DNA of 36,697 nt from NCBI GenBank assembly GCA_036511155.1, contig DATCCR010000245.1, positions 1 through 36,697 on the forward strand. The letters run 5' to 3'. The stretch comes from Bog-756 sp036511155 (GTDB lineage: Bacteria > Actinomycetota > Acidimicrobiia > Acidimicrobiales > RAAP-2). Position 1 is the stretch's first letter, and each line of letters starts with the position of its first letter. This document shows, piece by piece, positions 6,083 to 15,901 of this stretch. The position numbers and the translations under genes are program-made. Under the pieces are notes generated by a model. The model saw only the letters and a program-made list of their open reading frames with translations, made no database searches and was not told the origin of the DNA.

Positions 6083-6987
6083 GAGGCACCGGCACGGAGC
6101 TGCGGGAGGAGCGCTCTGACCGTGTTCGAGGGGACTGCGAAGCCGATGTTCTGGGCGGTGGTGGATCCCGACGAGGCGGCGACCGCCGTGTTGATTCCCA
6201 CGACTTGACCCGACGCGGTCACGAGTGGTCCACCCGAGTTGCCGGAGCTGATAGCGGCGTCGGTCTGCAGCATGTCAGTCAATACGGTGCTCGCACCGCC
6301 TGCCGTCTTGGTCGCCATCTGACGGCCCTTCGCCGAGATGATCCCCTCGGTCACGGTGGGGCCGCCCGAAAGCGCGAGCGCATAGCCAATGGCGAGGACG
6401 TTGTCGCCGACCAAGGTCGAGTCAGAGTTGGCGAAGTCGGCCTGGACGAGGTTCTCCACGCCCTCGATTTTCAGCAGCGCCAGGTCGCGTTGGGGAGACG
6501 CGCCGAGGATGGTTGCCGTGTACTTGGAGGCTGAGTCGTTCAGTGTGACCGTGATAGAGGTGGCACCGCTGACGACATGGTCGTTGGTGACCACCTCACC
6601 GTTGGAGGTGACGATGACCCCTGTTCCCACCGCCGTTACCAATCTGCCGGTGCCGCCAACACCGAAGAACGGAGACGGCTGGGTGGAGGAAGCGGAGATG
6701 GAGACCACGCTCGGCAGCACTCTGTGCAGAACACCTTGGACATCGGTAGCTCGGGTTCCATTGCTGCGGTCGATCACGGTGGTTCGCTGGACGACGGTCT
6801 CTCGGCCCCAGCCGGTCAGCCGGGCCACGCTCAGCGCCGCCGTCGCACCCACCAGGGCGGCCATAATCACCAATGCGACCCCTTGGCGGAAGGTCAAGCG
6901 CCGGGACCTGGACGACTCACCCGCCGACAGCCCGGATACCCGGTGAGGCCCCTCACGATCGGTTGGGTTTGGGCGCACCATTGCCAT
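6076..6987 (-). CDS. Membrane-anchored HtrA/DegP-family serine protease without PDZ domain
   Basis: 303 residues. It has a basic cytoplasmic N-terminus, one transmembrane helix (about 37-57), a short extracellular stem, then a trypsin-like domain with the full triad: H137 in NDHV, D168 in RDLALL and S251 in GNSGGP. The protein ends at residue 303, right after the protease domain, so the PDZ domain usual in HtrA is absent; PDZ-less S1C forms are known. It is expected to cut misfolded or signalling proteins outside the membrane. The ATG at 6987 is chosen over upstream starts because GGAGGG lies six bases before it. Confidence 0.9.
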   Translation of the reverse strand: MAMVRPNPTDREGPHRVSGLSAGESSRSRRLTFRQGVALVIMAALVGATAALSVARLTGWGRETVVQRTTVIDRSNGTRATDVQGVLHRVLPSVVSISASSTQPSPFFGVGGTGRLVTAVGTGVIVTSNGEVVTNDHVVSGATSITVTLNDSASKYTATILGASPQRDLALLKIEGVENLVQADFANSDSTLVGDNVLAIGYALALSGGPTVTEGIISAKGRQMATKTAGGASTVLTDMLQTDAAISSGNSGGPLVTASGQVVGINTAVAASSGSTTAQNIGFAVPSNTVRALLPQLRAGAST

Positions 6988-7119
6988 CGAAGACCCTCCA
7001 GGTCCAGACTGGCAGGAGCACTTCGTGGAGGGTAGGGCCTTACGGCACTTGGCCACGCGCCCCGAAGTGCCGTTCGGGGGCAGCCCGGGCAAGTCGACTT
7101 TCCAGCCCGAATTGCCTCT

Positions 7120-8148
7120 CTAGGCTCCTGCATTTGACTCGCCGAACACCTCGGCGTCGGCCTTCTCGGGCTCCATGCCGGCCACGATCTTGGCGCTCAT
7201 CTTGACGGCCTTGACGGCGCTCGTCGCCCCCGTCTGCAGGATGATGGCGACGATCAGCAGGGCCACCGCCAGGTAGCGGAAGGTGTGGGACCCGATCATG
7301 AGGATGGCGATCCGTCCGAGCGCGTAAGGCGGCGAGCAGATGACCACGCCGATCGCCCCGCCCACCGCGGCCGCGCTCAGCTTGTCCCGGCGGGACTGCT
7401 CCGTACGCAGGCCGAGCAGGCGGGCCGGCAGGGCGACGTAGGCGAACATGAGCACGCCGCACATGATCCCCAGGCTGAAGGCGAACCAGAACTGACCCCA
7501 CCGGTCGACCACGATGGCGCTGAACCCGAGCAGGACCCCGATGACGAATCCCGAGGCCAGGATGTCCCGTCGGTGGGCGCGGGCCGTGGCGAACGCCGGG
7601 CGGATCTGGGGCGTCCCCTTCACCGAGATGGCGAAGGCGAACACGGCGTTCAAGAAGAAGCTGGCCGCGGTGATGGCCGCGATCACCAGGATCACCCCGG
7701 TGGCCACCGCCGGGCTCTTCCACTGGTGGAAGCCCTTGCCGTGGAGCACATGGGCCTTCAGGTCGACCATGGCGATCCAGATCCACATGGCCGGGAGGAT
7801 CTGCACGAGGGTGAGGCGCCAGTTGGTGAACAGGGTCTTCACCCCCTGGAAGAGCATGGCGAACCCGCCGACCAGCAGGGCCAGCGGCGCCAACCACCGG
7901 CTCCGGCGGCTGAGAGCGAGGACGGCGGCCTCGACGGTGTCGTCGTCGCCGCGACGGACGGCCTCGACCAGGTTGGTGAAGAGGACGCCGATCTGCCGGC
8001 GACGGTTGCCCCGCTTCTGGGTGCCTCCGGCATCCGGGTCCGGCACGCCTCCGGCACCAGGTTCGGGCGCGCCACCGGGCCCCGGAGGGACGGGCGTCCC
8101 GGCCGGGACGGGCCCCGCCCCCGGCGGTGCCTGGGGCTCGACGTCCAT
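7120..8148 (-). CDS. Polytopic membrane protein with Pro/Gly-rich N-terminus
   Basis: 342 residues. The N-terminal 45 are Pro/Gly/Ala-rich (PQAPPGAGPVPAGTPVPPGP and onward), then about seven hydrophobic segments follow, for example WLAPLALLVGGFAMLF, VQILPAMWIWIAMV, VATGVILVIAAITAASFFLNAVFAF, FVIGVLLGFSAIVV, FSLGIMCGVLMFAYVAL, GGAIGVVICSPPYAL and YLAVALLIVAIILQ. The C-terminus (KMSAKIVAGMEPEKADAEVFG) should be cytoplasmic. I do not recognise the family. The ATG at 8148 has AGGGGTGG six bases upstream; an in-frame GTG lies nine bases earlier. It is divergent from ettA. Confidence 0.7.
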   Translation of the reverse strand: MDVEPQAPPGAGPVPAGTPVPPGPGGAPEPGAGGVPDPDAGGTQKRGNRRRQIGVLFTNLVEAVRRGDDDTVEAAVLALSRRSRWLAPLALLVGGFAMLFQGVKTLFTNWRLTLVQILPAMWIWIAMVDLKAHVLHGKGFHQWKSPAVATGVILVIAAITAASFFLNAVFAFAISVKGTPQIRPAFATARAHRRDILASGFVIGVLLGFSAIVVDRWGQFWFAFSLGIMCGVLMFAYVALPARLLGLRTEQSRRDKLSAAAVGGAIGVVICSPPYALGRIAILMIGSHTFRYLAVALLIVAIILQTGATSAVKAVKMSAKIVAGMEPEKADAEVFGESNAGA

Positions 8149-8283
8149 CAGGCCCACCCCTGGCCGGCACCCCGGATGCGCAGGGACGACGCGACTCGCC
8201 GGCGTCCTACGGGGCTTCCCATGAGGCCAGGCTACCCAACGCCCCGTACCGGTCCCCGCCCTCGGGCTGGCACACTGTCAGGC

Positions 8284-9963
<1,680 letters not shown>

Positions 9964-9976
9964 GCCGGGGCCGCTG

Positions 9977-11041
9977 ATGTCGACACTCGGTCCGGTGCCG
10001 GGTCAACCCCGGCACGCCTTCGCCTCCGACAACTGGGCCGGGGTCCATCCCGAGGTCCTCGAGGCCGTCGCCCGGGCGAACGTCGGCCACGCCCCCGCCT
10101 ACGGGGCCGACGCCGTGACCGAAGAGGCGCTGGCCCTGTTCCGCTCCCATTTCGGGCCCGACGCCGAGGTCTGCTTCTGCTTCAACGGGACCGGCGCCAA
10201 CGTCGTCGGTCTACAGACGCTGCTGAGGCCGTTCGAGGCGGTGGTCTGCGCGGAGGGCGCCCACATCGACGTCGACGAGTGCGGCGCCCCCGAGCGCTTC
10301 CTCGGCTCGAAGCTGCTCACCGTGCCCACGCGGGACGGGAAGCTCACGCCGGCGTCGGCTGCGTCGAGGGTGCGTGGCGTCGGCGACGAGCACCATGTGC
10401 AGGCCCGGGTCGTCTCCATCACCCAGAGCACGGAGATCGGCACCGTGTACACCGTCGACGAGATCTCGGCACTGGCCGACTGGGCTCATTCGGAGGGGAT
10501 GCTGCTCCACCTCGACGGGGCCCGGATCGCCAACGCCGCGGTGTCGTTGGGGGTTGACTTCGGGGCGTTCGGGCCGGAGGCGGGCGTGGACGTCCTCTCC
10601 TTCGGGGGCACGAAGAACGGTGCCCTCGGAGCGGAAGCGGTCATCACGTTCCGTCCCGAGTCGTCGACCTCGCTGCGGTTCATCCGGAAGCAGTCGATGC
10701 AGCTGTCGTCCAAGATGCGCTTCGTGGCCGCCCAGTTCGTGGCACTCCTCACCGATGACCTGTGGAAGCGGAACGCCTCGAATGCCAACGCCATGGCCGC
10801 TCGACTCGGGGCCCGTGCCTCGGCACTACCCGGGGTCACCTTGACCCAACCGGTGCAGGCCAACGCCGTGTTCGCCGTGGTGCCGCCGGCGGTGACCGAG
10901 GCGTTGCAGGCCGAGTGGCCGTACTACGTGTGGGACGAGCGCACGGGGGTCGTGCGGTGGATGGCGTCGTTCGACACCACCGTGTCCGACGTCGACGGGT
11001 TCGTGGAGCGGCTGACCCAGGAGTTGGCCGAGTTGAGGTGA
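9977..11041 (+). CDS. Low-specificity threonine aldolase / beta-eliminating lyase (PLP)
   Basis: 354 residues. Fold-type I PLP enzyme of the threonine aldolase family: FASDNWAGVHPEV start, NGTGANVVGLQ for phosphate binding, EGAHIDVDECGAPE, HLDGARI with D180 contacting the cofactor, and SFGGTKNGALGAEA with K213 as the Schiff-base lysine. It would cleave L-threonine/allo-threonine to glycine and acetaldehyde, or a related beta-hydroxy amino acid. It probably shares a transcript with ettA. Its stop codon lies inside the first units of a pentanucleotide repeat, so the extreme 3' end abuts unstable sequence; the last residues, LAELR, may vary between strains. Confidence 0.9.
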   Translation: MSTLGPVPGQPRHAFASDNWAGVHPEVLEAVARANVGHAPAYGADAVTEEALALFRSHFGPDAEVCFCFNGTGANVVGLQTLLRPFEAVVCAEGAHIDVDECGAPERFLGSKLLTVPTRDGKLTPASAASRVRGVGDEHHVQARVVSITQSTEIGTVYTVDEISALADWAHSEGMLLHLDGARIANAAVSLGVDFGAFGPEAGVDVLSFGGTKNGALGAEAVITFRPESSTSLRFIRKQSMQLSSKMRFVAAQFVALLTDDLWKRNASNANAMAARLGARASALPGVTLTQPVQANAVFAVVPPAVTEALQAEWPYYVWDERTGVVRWMASFDTTVSDVDGFVERLTQELAELR

Positions 11042-11197
11042 GGTGAGGTGAGGTGAGGTGAGGTGAGGTGAGGGGCTGGGCTGGGCTGGGCTGGGATGCG
11101 ACCGGGGATGGGACCGGGTATGGGACCGGGGGGCCAACGTCCGATCAGGCCGGGGCTGGATCTCGGACCGGGGCCCCGACGTCCGATCAGGCCGGGG
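11036..11197 (+). repeat. Cluster of short tandem and direct repeats
   Basis: Seven AGGTG units (11036-11070) are followed by four CTGGG units (11076-11095) and three 12-base units of the ATGGGACCGGG type. A 19-bp direct repeat beginning ACGTCCGATC then occurs at 11137 and 11179. The tract starts at the threonine aldolase stop codon and runs into the 3' end of the convergent TIGR03084 gene. Confidence 0.9.
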
Positions 11198-11990
11198 GGC
11201 GTCCAGGTCCGGGCGGGCCGGCGAACGCCTGGGCCACCGAGATCCAGTCCTCGGCCAGTGCACCTTCGACCACCAGGTCGGTGTCGGCCACGTTCCGGCG
11301 CTGGGTGACGACCAGACAGAAGTCGAGCGCCGTACCGGTGACCGAGGAGACGGGCCCTTCGTCGGTCGGGTCCCCGATCTCCCACCGCCACTCGCCGCCG
11401 TCCGGGGAGGTTACGACGACGTCGATGCGCCCAGGCGGGACGTCCTTCCCTCGCACCAGGTAGGAGAACGGGCGGGCCCGCACCCCGAGGTGCGCAATGT
11501 GCTGGAGCCGTGCCGTCGGCGGACGGTCGACGCCCAATGCGTCGTAGATGTCCTGGCCGTGGGCCCACGTCTCCATCAACCGTGCCGAGATGAACGAGAG
11601 CGTGCCCATCGGCGGCCCGTACCAGGGGACCCGGGCCGAGGGGTCGGCGGCCGCGAACGCCTCGATCATGGCCCGGTGCGCACCGTCCCACCAGGACAGC
11701 AGCTCGTCGCCACCCATGGACCTGCCACGGGAGAGATGGACCTCCATCGGGTCGCCGGTGGCAGCCAGGACGTCCTCGACCGATCGGGCGAAGGCGTCCG
11801 GATCGACCATGGCCATCCGGCCGGCGTCGTCGAAGTAGGCGAGGTGGCTGATCTGGTCGCGGATCGCCCAGCCCTCCGCTGGGGTGGCCAGGTCCCACCT
11901 CGGGTCGCCGTCTGTCATTCCGTCGACCGCCGCTCGCAGGTCGGCGTACTCGGCGTCGAGGTCGTCCAGGAGCCCGGGCAGCGTCGTCAT
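11187..11990 (-). CDS. TIGR03084-family / maleylpyruvate isomerase-like DinB-fold protein
   Basis: 267 residues. The N-terminal four-helix bundle (MTTLPGLLDDLDAEYADLRA, then WDLATPAEGWAIRDQISHLAYFDD) and SFISARLMETWAHGQDIYDALG carry the DinB-fold metal ligands of the mycothiol-dependent maleylpyruvate isomerase N-domain (H of ISHLAYFD; H of ETWAHGQD). The remainder (HLGVRARPFSYLVRGKDVPP, then WRWEIGDPTDEGPVSSVTGTALDFCLVVTQRRN) is the SCP2-like C-domain of TIGR03084. Such proteins are thought to act on mycothiol conjugates or small-molecule isomerisations; the exact reaction is unknown. The C-terminus (GPPGPGRPPA) is encoded by the repeat-rich tract. Convergent with the threonine aldolase gene. 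Confidence 0.85.
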   Translation of the reverse strand: MTTLPGLLDDLDAEYADLRAAVDGMTDGDPRWDLATPAEGWAIRDQISHLAYFDDAGRMAMVDPDAFARSVEDVLAATGDPMEVHLSRGRSMGGDELLSWWDGAHRAMIEAFAAADPSARVPWYGPPMGTLSFISARLMETWAHGQDIYDALGVDRPPTARLQHIAHLGVRARPFSYLVRGKDVPPGRIDVVVTSPDGGEWRWEIGDPTDEGPVSSVTGTALDFCLVVTQRRNVADTDLVVEGALAEDWISVAQAFAGPPGPGRPPA

Positions 11991-12044
11991 GCCACGAGGC
12001 TACGACACGTCGTCGCAACGGGCCGATCAACCGCTGTGGTCCGA

Positions 12045-12341
12045 TCATCCACCCGTTTCCAGCCAGGTCCGCTCCATCGACACCACCTCGATCTCGGGAT
12101 CCGACCAGATGAAGCGTTCCACCGAGTCGAGCACGTCGGTCACCTGCCCCGGCGTGCCCGACACAGCGGCGAACCCGAGTTCGCAGCGCTGCCACTGGTC
12201 CTGGTGGTCGACTTCGGCGGCGGCCACCCCGAAGCGGGACCGGCTGCCGTCGACGAGACGCCTGACCACCGCCCGCCTGTCCTTCAGGGAATGGCTTGCG
12301 GGGATGCGGAAATCGACGGCGAGGGCGCAGGCGTGGAGCAC
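12045..12341 (-). CDS. DUF503 family protein
   Basis: 98 residues from a GTG at 12341. VLHACALAVDFRIPASHSLKDRRAVVRRLVDGSRSRFGVAAAEVDHQDQWQRCELGFAAVSG then VERFIWSDPEIEVVSMERTWLE matches DUF503 closely in motif and length (about 95 residues). The family is a small ferredoxin-like fold often near ribosome-binding factor A, with no defined activity. The frame remains open upstream to 12434, but that part does not resemble the family, so the short start is preferred. Same strand as the TIGR03084 gene, about 50 bases upstream of it; the two could share a transcript. Confidence 0.8.
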   Translation of the reverse strand: MLHACALAVDFRIPASHSLKDRRAVVRRLVDGSRSRFGVAAAEVDHQDQWQRCELGFAAVSGTPGQVTDVLDSVERFIWSDPEIEVVSMERTWLETGG

Positions 12342-12541
12342 CCGACCAGACTGCCCGACGGGTGCGACGGCCGCGTGCTGACCCAAGTGTTCGGGACGAG
12401 ACGACCGGGCGTCGGGACCCACCGCCTCCCGCACGCGACAGAACCCGCCGCGCTCGGGTGGGCGGGGCGGGTTCTGTCGGACGCCGGGACGACAGGTCGA
12501 TCGGGCTTGGGGGGGAGGGCGCCGGACCTGTGCGATGTCCC

Positions 12542-12576
12542 GGGGATCTGGGGGATCTGGGGGGATCTGGGGGGGG
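12542..12576 (+). repeat. G-rich tandem repeat (GGGGATCTG units)
   Basis: Three GGGGATCTG-type units followed by a run of eight Gs, immediately downstream of the convergently read DUF5666 gene stop. It has at least four G-tracts and could form a G-quadruplex on the plus strand. Confidence 0.8.
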
Positions 12577-12578
12577 CG

Positions 12579-13463
12579 TCAGGCCAAGGTTGACCCTGAC
12601 GACGAGCCGCTGGACGTGGTCGAGCTGCTGGACGAACCCGACGACGAGGTGCCTCTGGACCAAGACGGTGCCCAGCCGCCTGGGCCGCCAGGACCGTGGG
12701 TGCCGCCCGGTCCTCCGGACCCGCCCGGTCCTCCGATGCCGACCTGGGTGGCCGTCACCGTGTTGTTGGTATCCGTGCCGAACACGGCCACGTGCGCACC
12801 GACTGTCACGTCGGCGATCGAGGCCGCCGTCTTGCCGAACTCCATGAACGAGGTGGACGAACCGACGTCGACAGTCACCTTCGTCCCGTCGGGGGTGGTC
12901 AGGGTGAAGATGTTCGTGCCCACCGAGGCGACCGTGCCCACAGCGGCCGGCGGGGTCCCGCCGAAGCCCATGTGGCCACCGGGTCCGTCGCCGTCACCGG
13001 GGCCACCGGCACCGGCGATGGCCACCTTGGTGGCGGCAACCGTGTTGGAGGCTTCCGTGCCGAAGACGGCCACGTGGTCACCGACCTTCACGTCGGCGAT
13101 CGACGGCGTGGTGACAGCGTGGTCCACGTAGGTGGTCGTGCCGCTCACGTCGACCGTCACCTTCGCCCCGTCATGGGTGGTCAGGGTGAACGTGTTCGTG
13201 CCCACCGAGGCGACCGTCCCGAAGGCGGTCGGCGGGGTCCCGCCGAAGCCCATGTGGCCACCGGGTCCGTCTGCATGGCTGGCCGGTGGTGTGGTCGAGG
13301 AACTCGATCCCGTGGCCGCACCGGCGATGGCGCCCCCACCGACCGCCAGTCCCAACGCCACGGCGGCCGCATAGGTGACACGAACGCCCCTACGGCGCTT
13401 GCTCGACGTGGAGAAGGGATCGGTCTCGTTGGCCGGGGTCGACCCGTCGTCGTGGTTGTTCAT
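12579..13463 (-). CDS. Secreted or membrane-anchored protein with two DUF5666 repeats
   Basis: 294 residues from the ATG at 13463, with AGAGGAG seven bases upstream. It has a hydrophilic, basic N-terminus (SSKRRRGVRV), one hydrophobic segment (AAAVALGLAVGGGAIAGAA), then two near-identical units of the DUF5666 pattern: GTVASVGTN.FTLTT.DG.KVTVDV, about 20 residues of spacer, then S-IADV.VG.HVAVFGT...NTV.AT.V.I. The units are separated by DGPGGHMGFGGTPP, which occurs before each. The C-terminus is Gly/Pro- then Ser-rich. DUF5666 domains are small extracellular beta barrels of unknown role. The copies arose by internal duplication, as the DNA repeats too. Confidence 0.85.
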   Translation of the reverse strand: MNNHDDGSTPANETDPFSTSSKRRRGVRVTYAAAVALGLAVGGGAIAGAATGSSSSTTPPASHADGPGGHMGFGGTPPTAFGTVASVGTNTFTLTTHDGAKVTVDVSGTTTYVDHAVTTPSIADVKVGDHVAVFGTEASNTVAATKVAIAGAGGPGDGDGPGGHMGFGGTPPAAVGTVASVGTNIFTLTTPDGTKVTVDVGSSTSFMEFGKTAASIADVTVGAHVAVFGTDTNNTVTATQVGIGGPGGSGGPGGTHGPGGPGGWAPSWSRGTSSSGSSSSSTTSSGSSSGSTLA

Positions 13464-13678
13464 GTCGTGCTCCTCTTGATTGCCGGGAGATGTCTGCGAG
13501 GGTTGTCGTTGGACGATCATCAGCATCGGCCACGTACCTGTGAGCAGCCTGTGAGCCGGGCGAGCGACACCTTGGAATCCAGGCCTATCCCGGTCCGTCC
13601 TGGACCGGTCGGTCGCCGGGGCTCTCGGTCATACTGCCTGGTCAGCGGCCCGTCACAGCCCTCTGGAACACTGGGTCC

Positions 13679-15220
13679 ATGACGGCGACCATGGCCCATG
13701 GCACCCCGATCGAACGGTCGAGCGACCGGCCCTCGCCGGGTGGCGCCCACCAGGGCCCGGACACCTCGGCGAAGGCCACCATCGCTCCGATCGACGCCGG
13801 GAAGTCCCGGGTCGGACTGCCCGTCGAGCAGGCCACCGAGCTGCTGGCCGGCATGGTCACCCGGCTCGACCCCTCCCGGCTGACCGGGTCCGACGCCGCC
13901 CACCTGTACGGGCTGATCGCCGGCCTGGACCGCCTGTCCATGGCCGCCAAGACCCTGCTGGCGCCCCGCATCGACGAGTCGGGGGTCTGGCGCGACTCGG
14001 GCCACCGCTCACCGGCGGCCCTGCTGGCCGAACTCGAGGGCGTGCCCACCGGCCAGGCCCGGAACACCCTCGAGGTGGGCCAGCGCCTCCGCCAGCTGCC
14101 CGGGACGGAGGACGCCCTGCGCAGCGGCACGCTGTCCGGGCCCAAGGTGGCCGAGCTGTCGGGCGCCGCGGTCCTCGACCCGGCGGGCGAGTCGGCACTG
14201 CTCGAAGGTGCGGCCGGGCAGCCACTGCAGTTCGTCAAGGAGCGGTGTCAGCGGTCCCGGGCGACCTCGGTCCACAACGACCCGATGGCCGCCGTCCGGC
14301 GCATCCACGCGTCCCGCAACTTCTCCTGGTGGACGGATCCGGAGGGTGCCTTCTGCTACCAGGGGCGCGACACCGCCGACCGCGGCGCCAAGATCCTCCA
14401 GCAGTTGGAGTACACCGCGAGCCGGCTCCGGAGAGCCGACGACCGGACCACCCCCTCGACCGGGTCGGACGGCCCGCCGGCCACGACCGAGCGGAACCGG
14501 CGGGCCGACGCGTTCTTCTCGTTGATGACCGGTGACACGTCGTCCCGCTCCACCACCGTCACCCGTTCGGGGTCCCCGCCCGACGGCGACACCGACCCGG
14601 GCCCACCGGAGGACCAGATCTCGGCCCCGCTCGAGTTCGGTGCTGACCCGGTCGACCGGCCACCGCATCTCCGTCCCGCGGCCGCCGTCGACCCACCGGG
14701 GGGCTCGCCACCCCCCGACGACGTGATCGACCGGCCTCCCTCGTGCTCGATCATGGTCCGGGTGGACCTCGATGCCCTCCTGCGCGGCACCGCACGGCCC
14801 GGTGAGGTCTGCGAGATCGACAACCAGGGCCCCGTCCCGGTGGCGATGGCCCGGGACATGGCCAACGACTCGTTCCTCCGCTTCGTCTTCCACCAGGCGG
14901 GTGACATCCGGGCCATCTCGCACTTCGGGCGGACGATCAACCGCCACCTGCGCACGGCGCTGGCCCACCGGGACCGGTGCTGTGTGGTCCCCGGGTGCGG
15001 CGTGTCCTACGGCCTGGAGATCGACCACATCCAGGAGTTCGCCCGGGGCGGACCGACCGAGCTGGCGAACCTCGCCCTCTTGTGCCATCACCATCACTAC
15101 CTGAAGACGTATGAAGGGTGGACCCTCGAGCGGATGGGCACCGAGGCCGACGGAACGCCCGAGTGGTCGTTCACCCCGATGCCGCCCTTCGGGCAGGAGC
15201 CGGACCCACCGGGTGGATGA
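13679..15220 (+). CDS. DUF222-HNH endonuclease family protein (13E12-type)
   Basis: 513 residues. The N-terminal half is DUF222 (LLAGMVTRLDPSRLTGSDAAHLYGLIAGLDRLSMAAKTLLAPRIDES, then GQARNTLEVGQRL and LSGPKVAEL). A Pro/Asp-rich variable middle spans about residues 260-360. Near residues 425-475 is an HNH nuclease core: RDRCCVVPGCGVSYGLEIDHIQEFARGGPTELANLALLCHHHHYLKTYEGW, with the Cys pairs and H-N-H residues intact. These genes are multicopy in actinobacteria and are used as integration targets by some elements (the phiRv1 prophage in M. tuberculosis enters REP13E12). The last 143 bp before the final codons are repeated at 18771. Confidence 0.9.
   Translation: MTATMAHGTPIERSSDRPSPGGAHQGPDTSAKATIAPIDAGKSRVGLPVEQATELLAGMVTRLDPSRLTGSDAAHLYGLIAGLDRLSMAAKTLLAPRIDESGVWRDSGHRSPAALLAELEGVPTGQARNTLEVGQRLRQLPGTEDALRSGTLSGPKVAELSGAAVLDPAGESALLEGAAGQPLQFVKERCQRSRATSVHNDPMAAVRRIHASRNFSWWTDPEGAFCYQGRDTADRGAKILQQLEYTASRLRRADDRTTPSTGSDGPPATTERNRRADAFFSLMTGDTSSRSTTVTRSGSPPDGDTDPGPPEDQISAPLEFGADPVDRPPHLRPAAAVDPPGGSPPPDDVIDRPPSCSIMVRVDLDALLRGTARPGEVCEIDNQGPVPVAMARDMANDSFLRFVFHQAGDIRAISHFGRTINRHLRTALAHRDRCCVVPGCGVSYGLEIDHIQEFARGGPTELANLALLCHHHHYLKTYEGWTLERMGTEADGTPEWSFTPMPPFGQEPDPPGG
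15068..15210 (+). repeat. 143-bp direct repeat, left copy (3' end of DUF222-HNH gene)
   Basis: Matches 18771-18913 at 142 of 143 positions by eye; the single difference is T against C at 15112. It starts at the codon for N in the motif NLALLC and ends four codons before the stop. Confidence 0.95.
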
Positions 15221-15901
15221 CGACGGGCTCCAGCCGGTAGCGATCGAAGGTGCTCGTTGGAATGCCGGACTGCCACGCCGAGACGGCGATTGCTCGGGGA
15301 CACCCTCGGGCCGACTCCTTACATGGGGCCGTGGACTTGCAAACTTGACCATGGCAATGACGATGGAGGGCGCGGAAGAAGCTGCAGGGTGCCTGCTCGA
15401 AAGGAGACTTTGGACTCTGGAGACTGCGCTCCGTTTCGCGCACACTCATGGTGATGGATCCGGAAGGGTTCCGAAGGAGGCGCCTATGCGATGTATGCAC
15501 GAAGGGCCATCTTGAGAGCGGATGGCAGAGGATTGACTGGGAGAGATCCCAGTAGGCCCAGGTAGACCAAGGCAAGCAGCTCGAAGTGGGAGCGTTGCAA
15601 CGGCACCGGACAAGGAAGTCCAGCTGGTTGCCATTTTCTCGAGTGAACCGTTCTCGGAGTACAAGCAAGAAAAGCGCCCGGTCCCCGCTACCGCGTGGGA
15701 CGGGCGCTTTTGCGTAAGTGAAATCCCACTGATGGGTTCGACTGCGGTTCGAACTGCCGGGTGCTCCAACCATCCGTTCGTGAGCGTTTGGCGTTCGGCA
15801 AGCGCCCGTTGCCGGATAGGGCGCCCCGAGTCGGCGGCATGGGTACCGAGCACCGAAGTGCCATGTTTCACATTCTCAAATTTGGCCGCCGATGTGCTCC
15901 T
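15221..15901 (+). other. Gene-poor stretch between HNH gene and methyltransferase
   Basis: No reading frame here has convincing protein character on either strand; the open frames present are short and compositionally random. GC is lower than in the neighbours. The one clear signal is the hairpin at 15670-15711. The segment could be decayed coding sequence or hold an RNA gene. Confidence 0.6.
15670..15711. terminator. Strong bidirectional rho-independent terminator
   Basis: AAAAGCGCCC-GTCCC pairs with GGGAC-GGGCGCTTTT, about 15 base pairs with one bulge, with A-run and T-run on the two sides so that it can work in either direction. No intact gene lies directly upstream on either strand: the HNH gene ends 450 bases to the left and the methyltransferase stops 190 bases to the right, reading toward it. 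It most plausibly ends the methyltransferase transcript. Confidence 0.85.

Noticed and set aside
11036..11197. CRISPR or phage attachment interpretation of the short repeats
   Set aside because: Units are 5-19 bases with no spacers and no cas or integrase genes; simple slippage repeats explain them.
15725..15775. tRNA or tmRNA 3' end (GGTTCGAAC and GCTCCAACCA)
   Set aside because: The T-stem does not pair around the TTCGAAC loop and no D or anticodon arm can be drawn upstream; probably chance.
15171..15871. Long open frames on the minus strand between the HNH gene and the methyltransferase
   Set aside because: Random composition, no domain or start signal, and one overlaps the HNH 3' end and the terminator.
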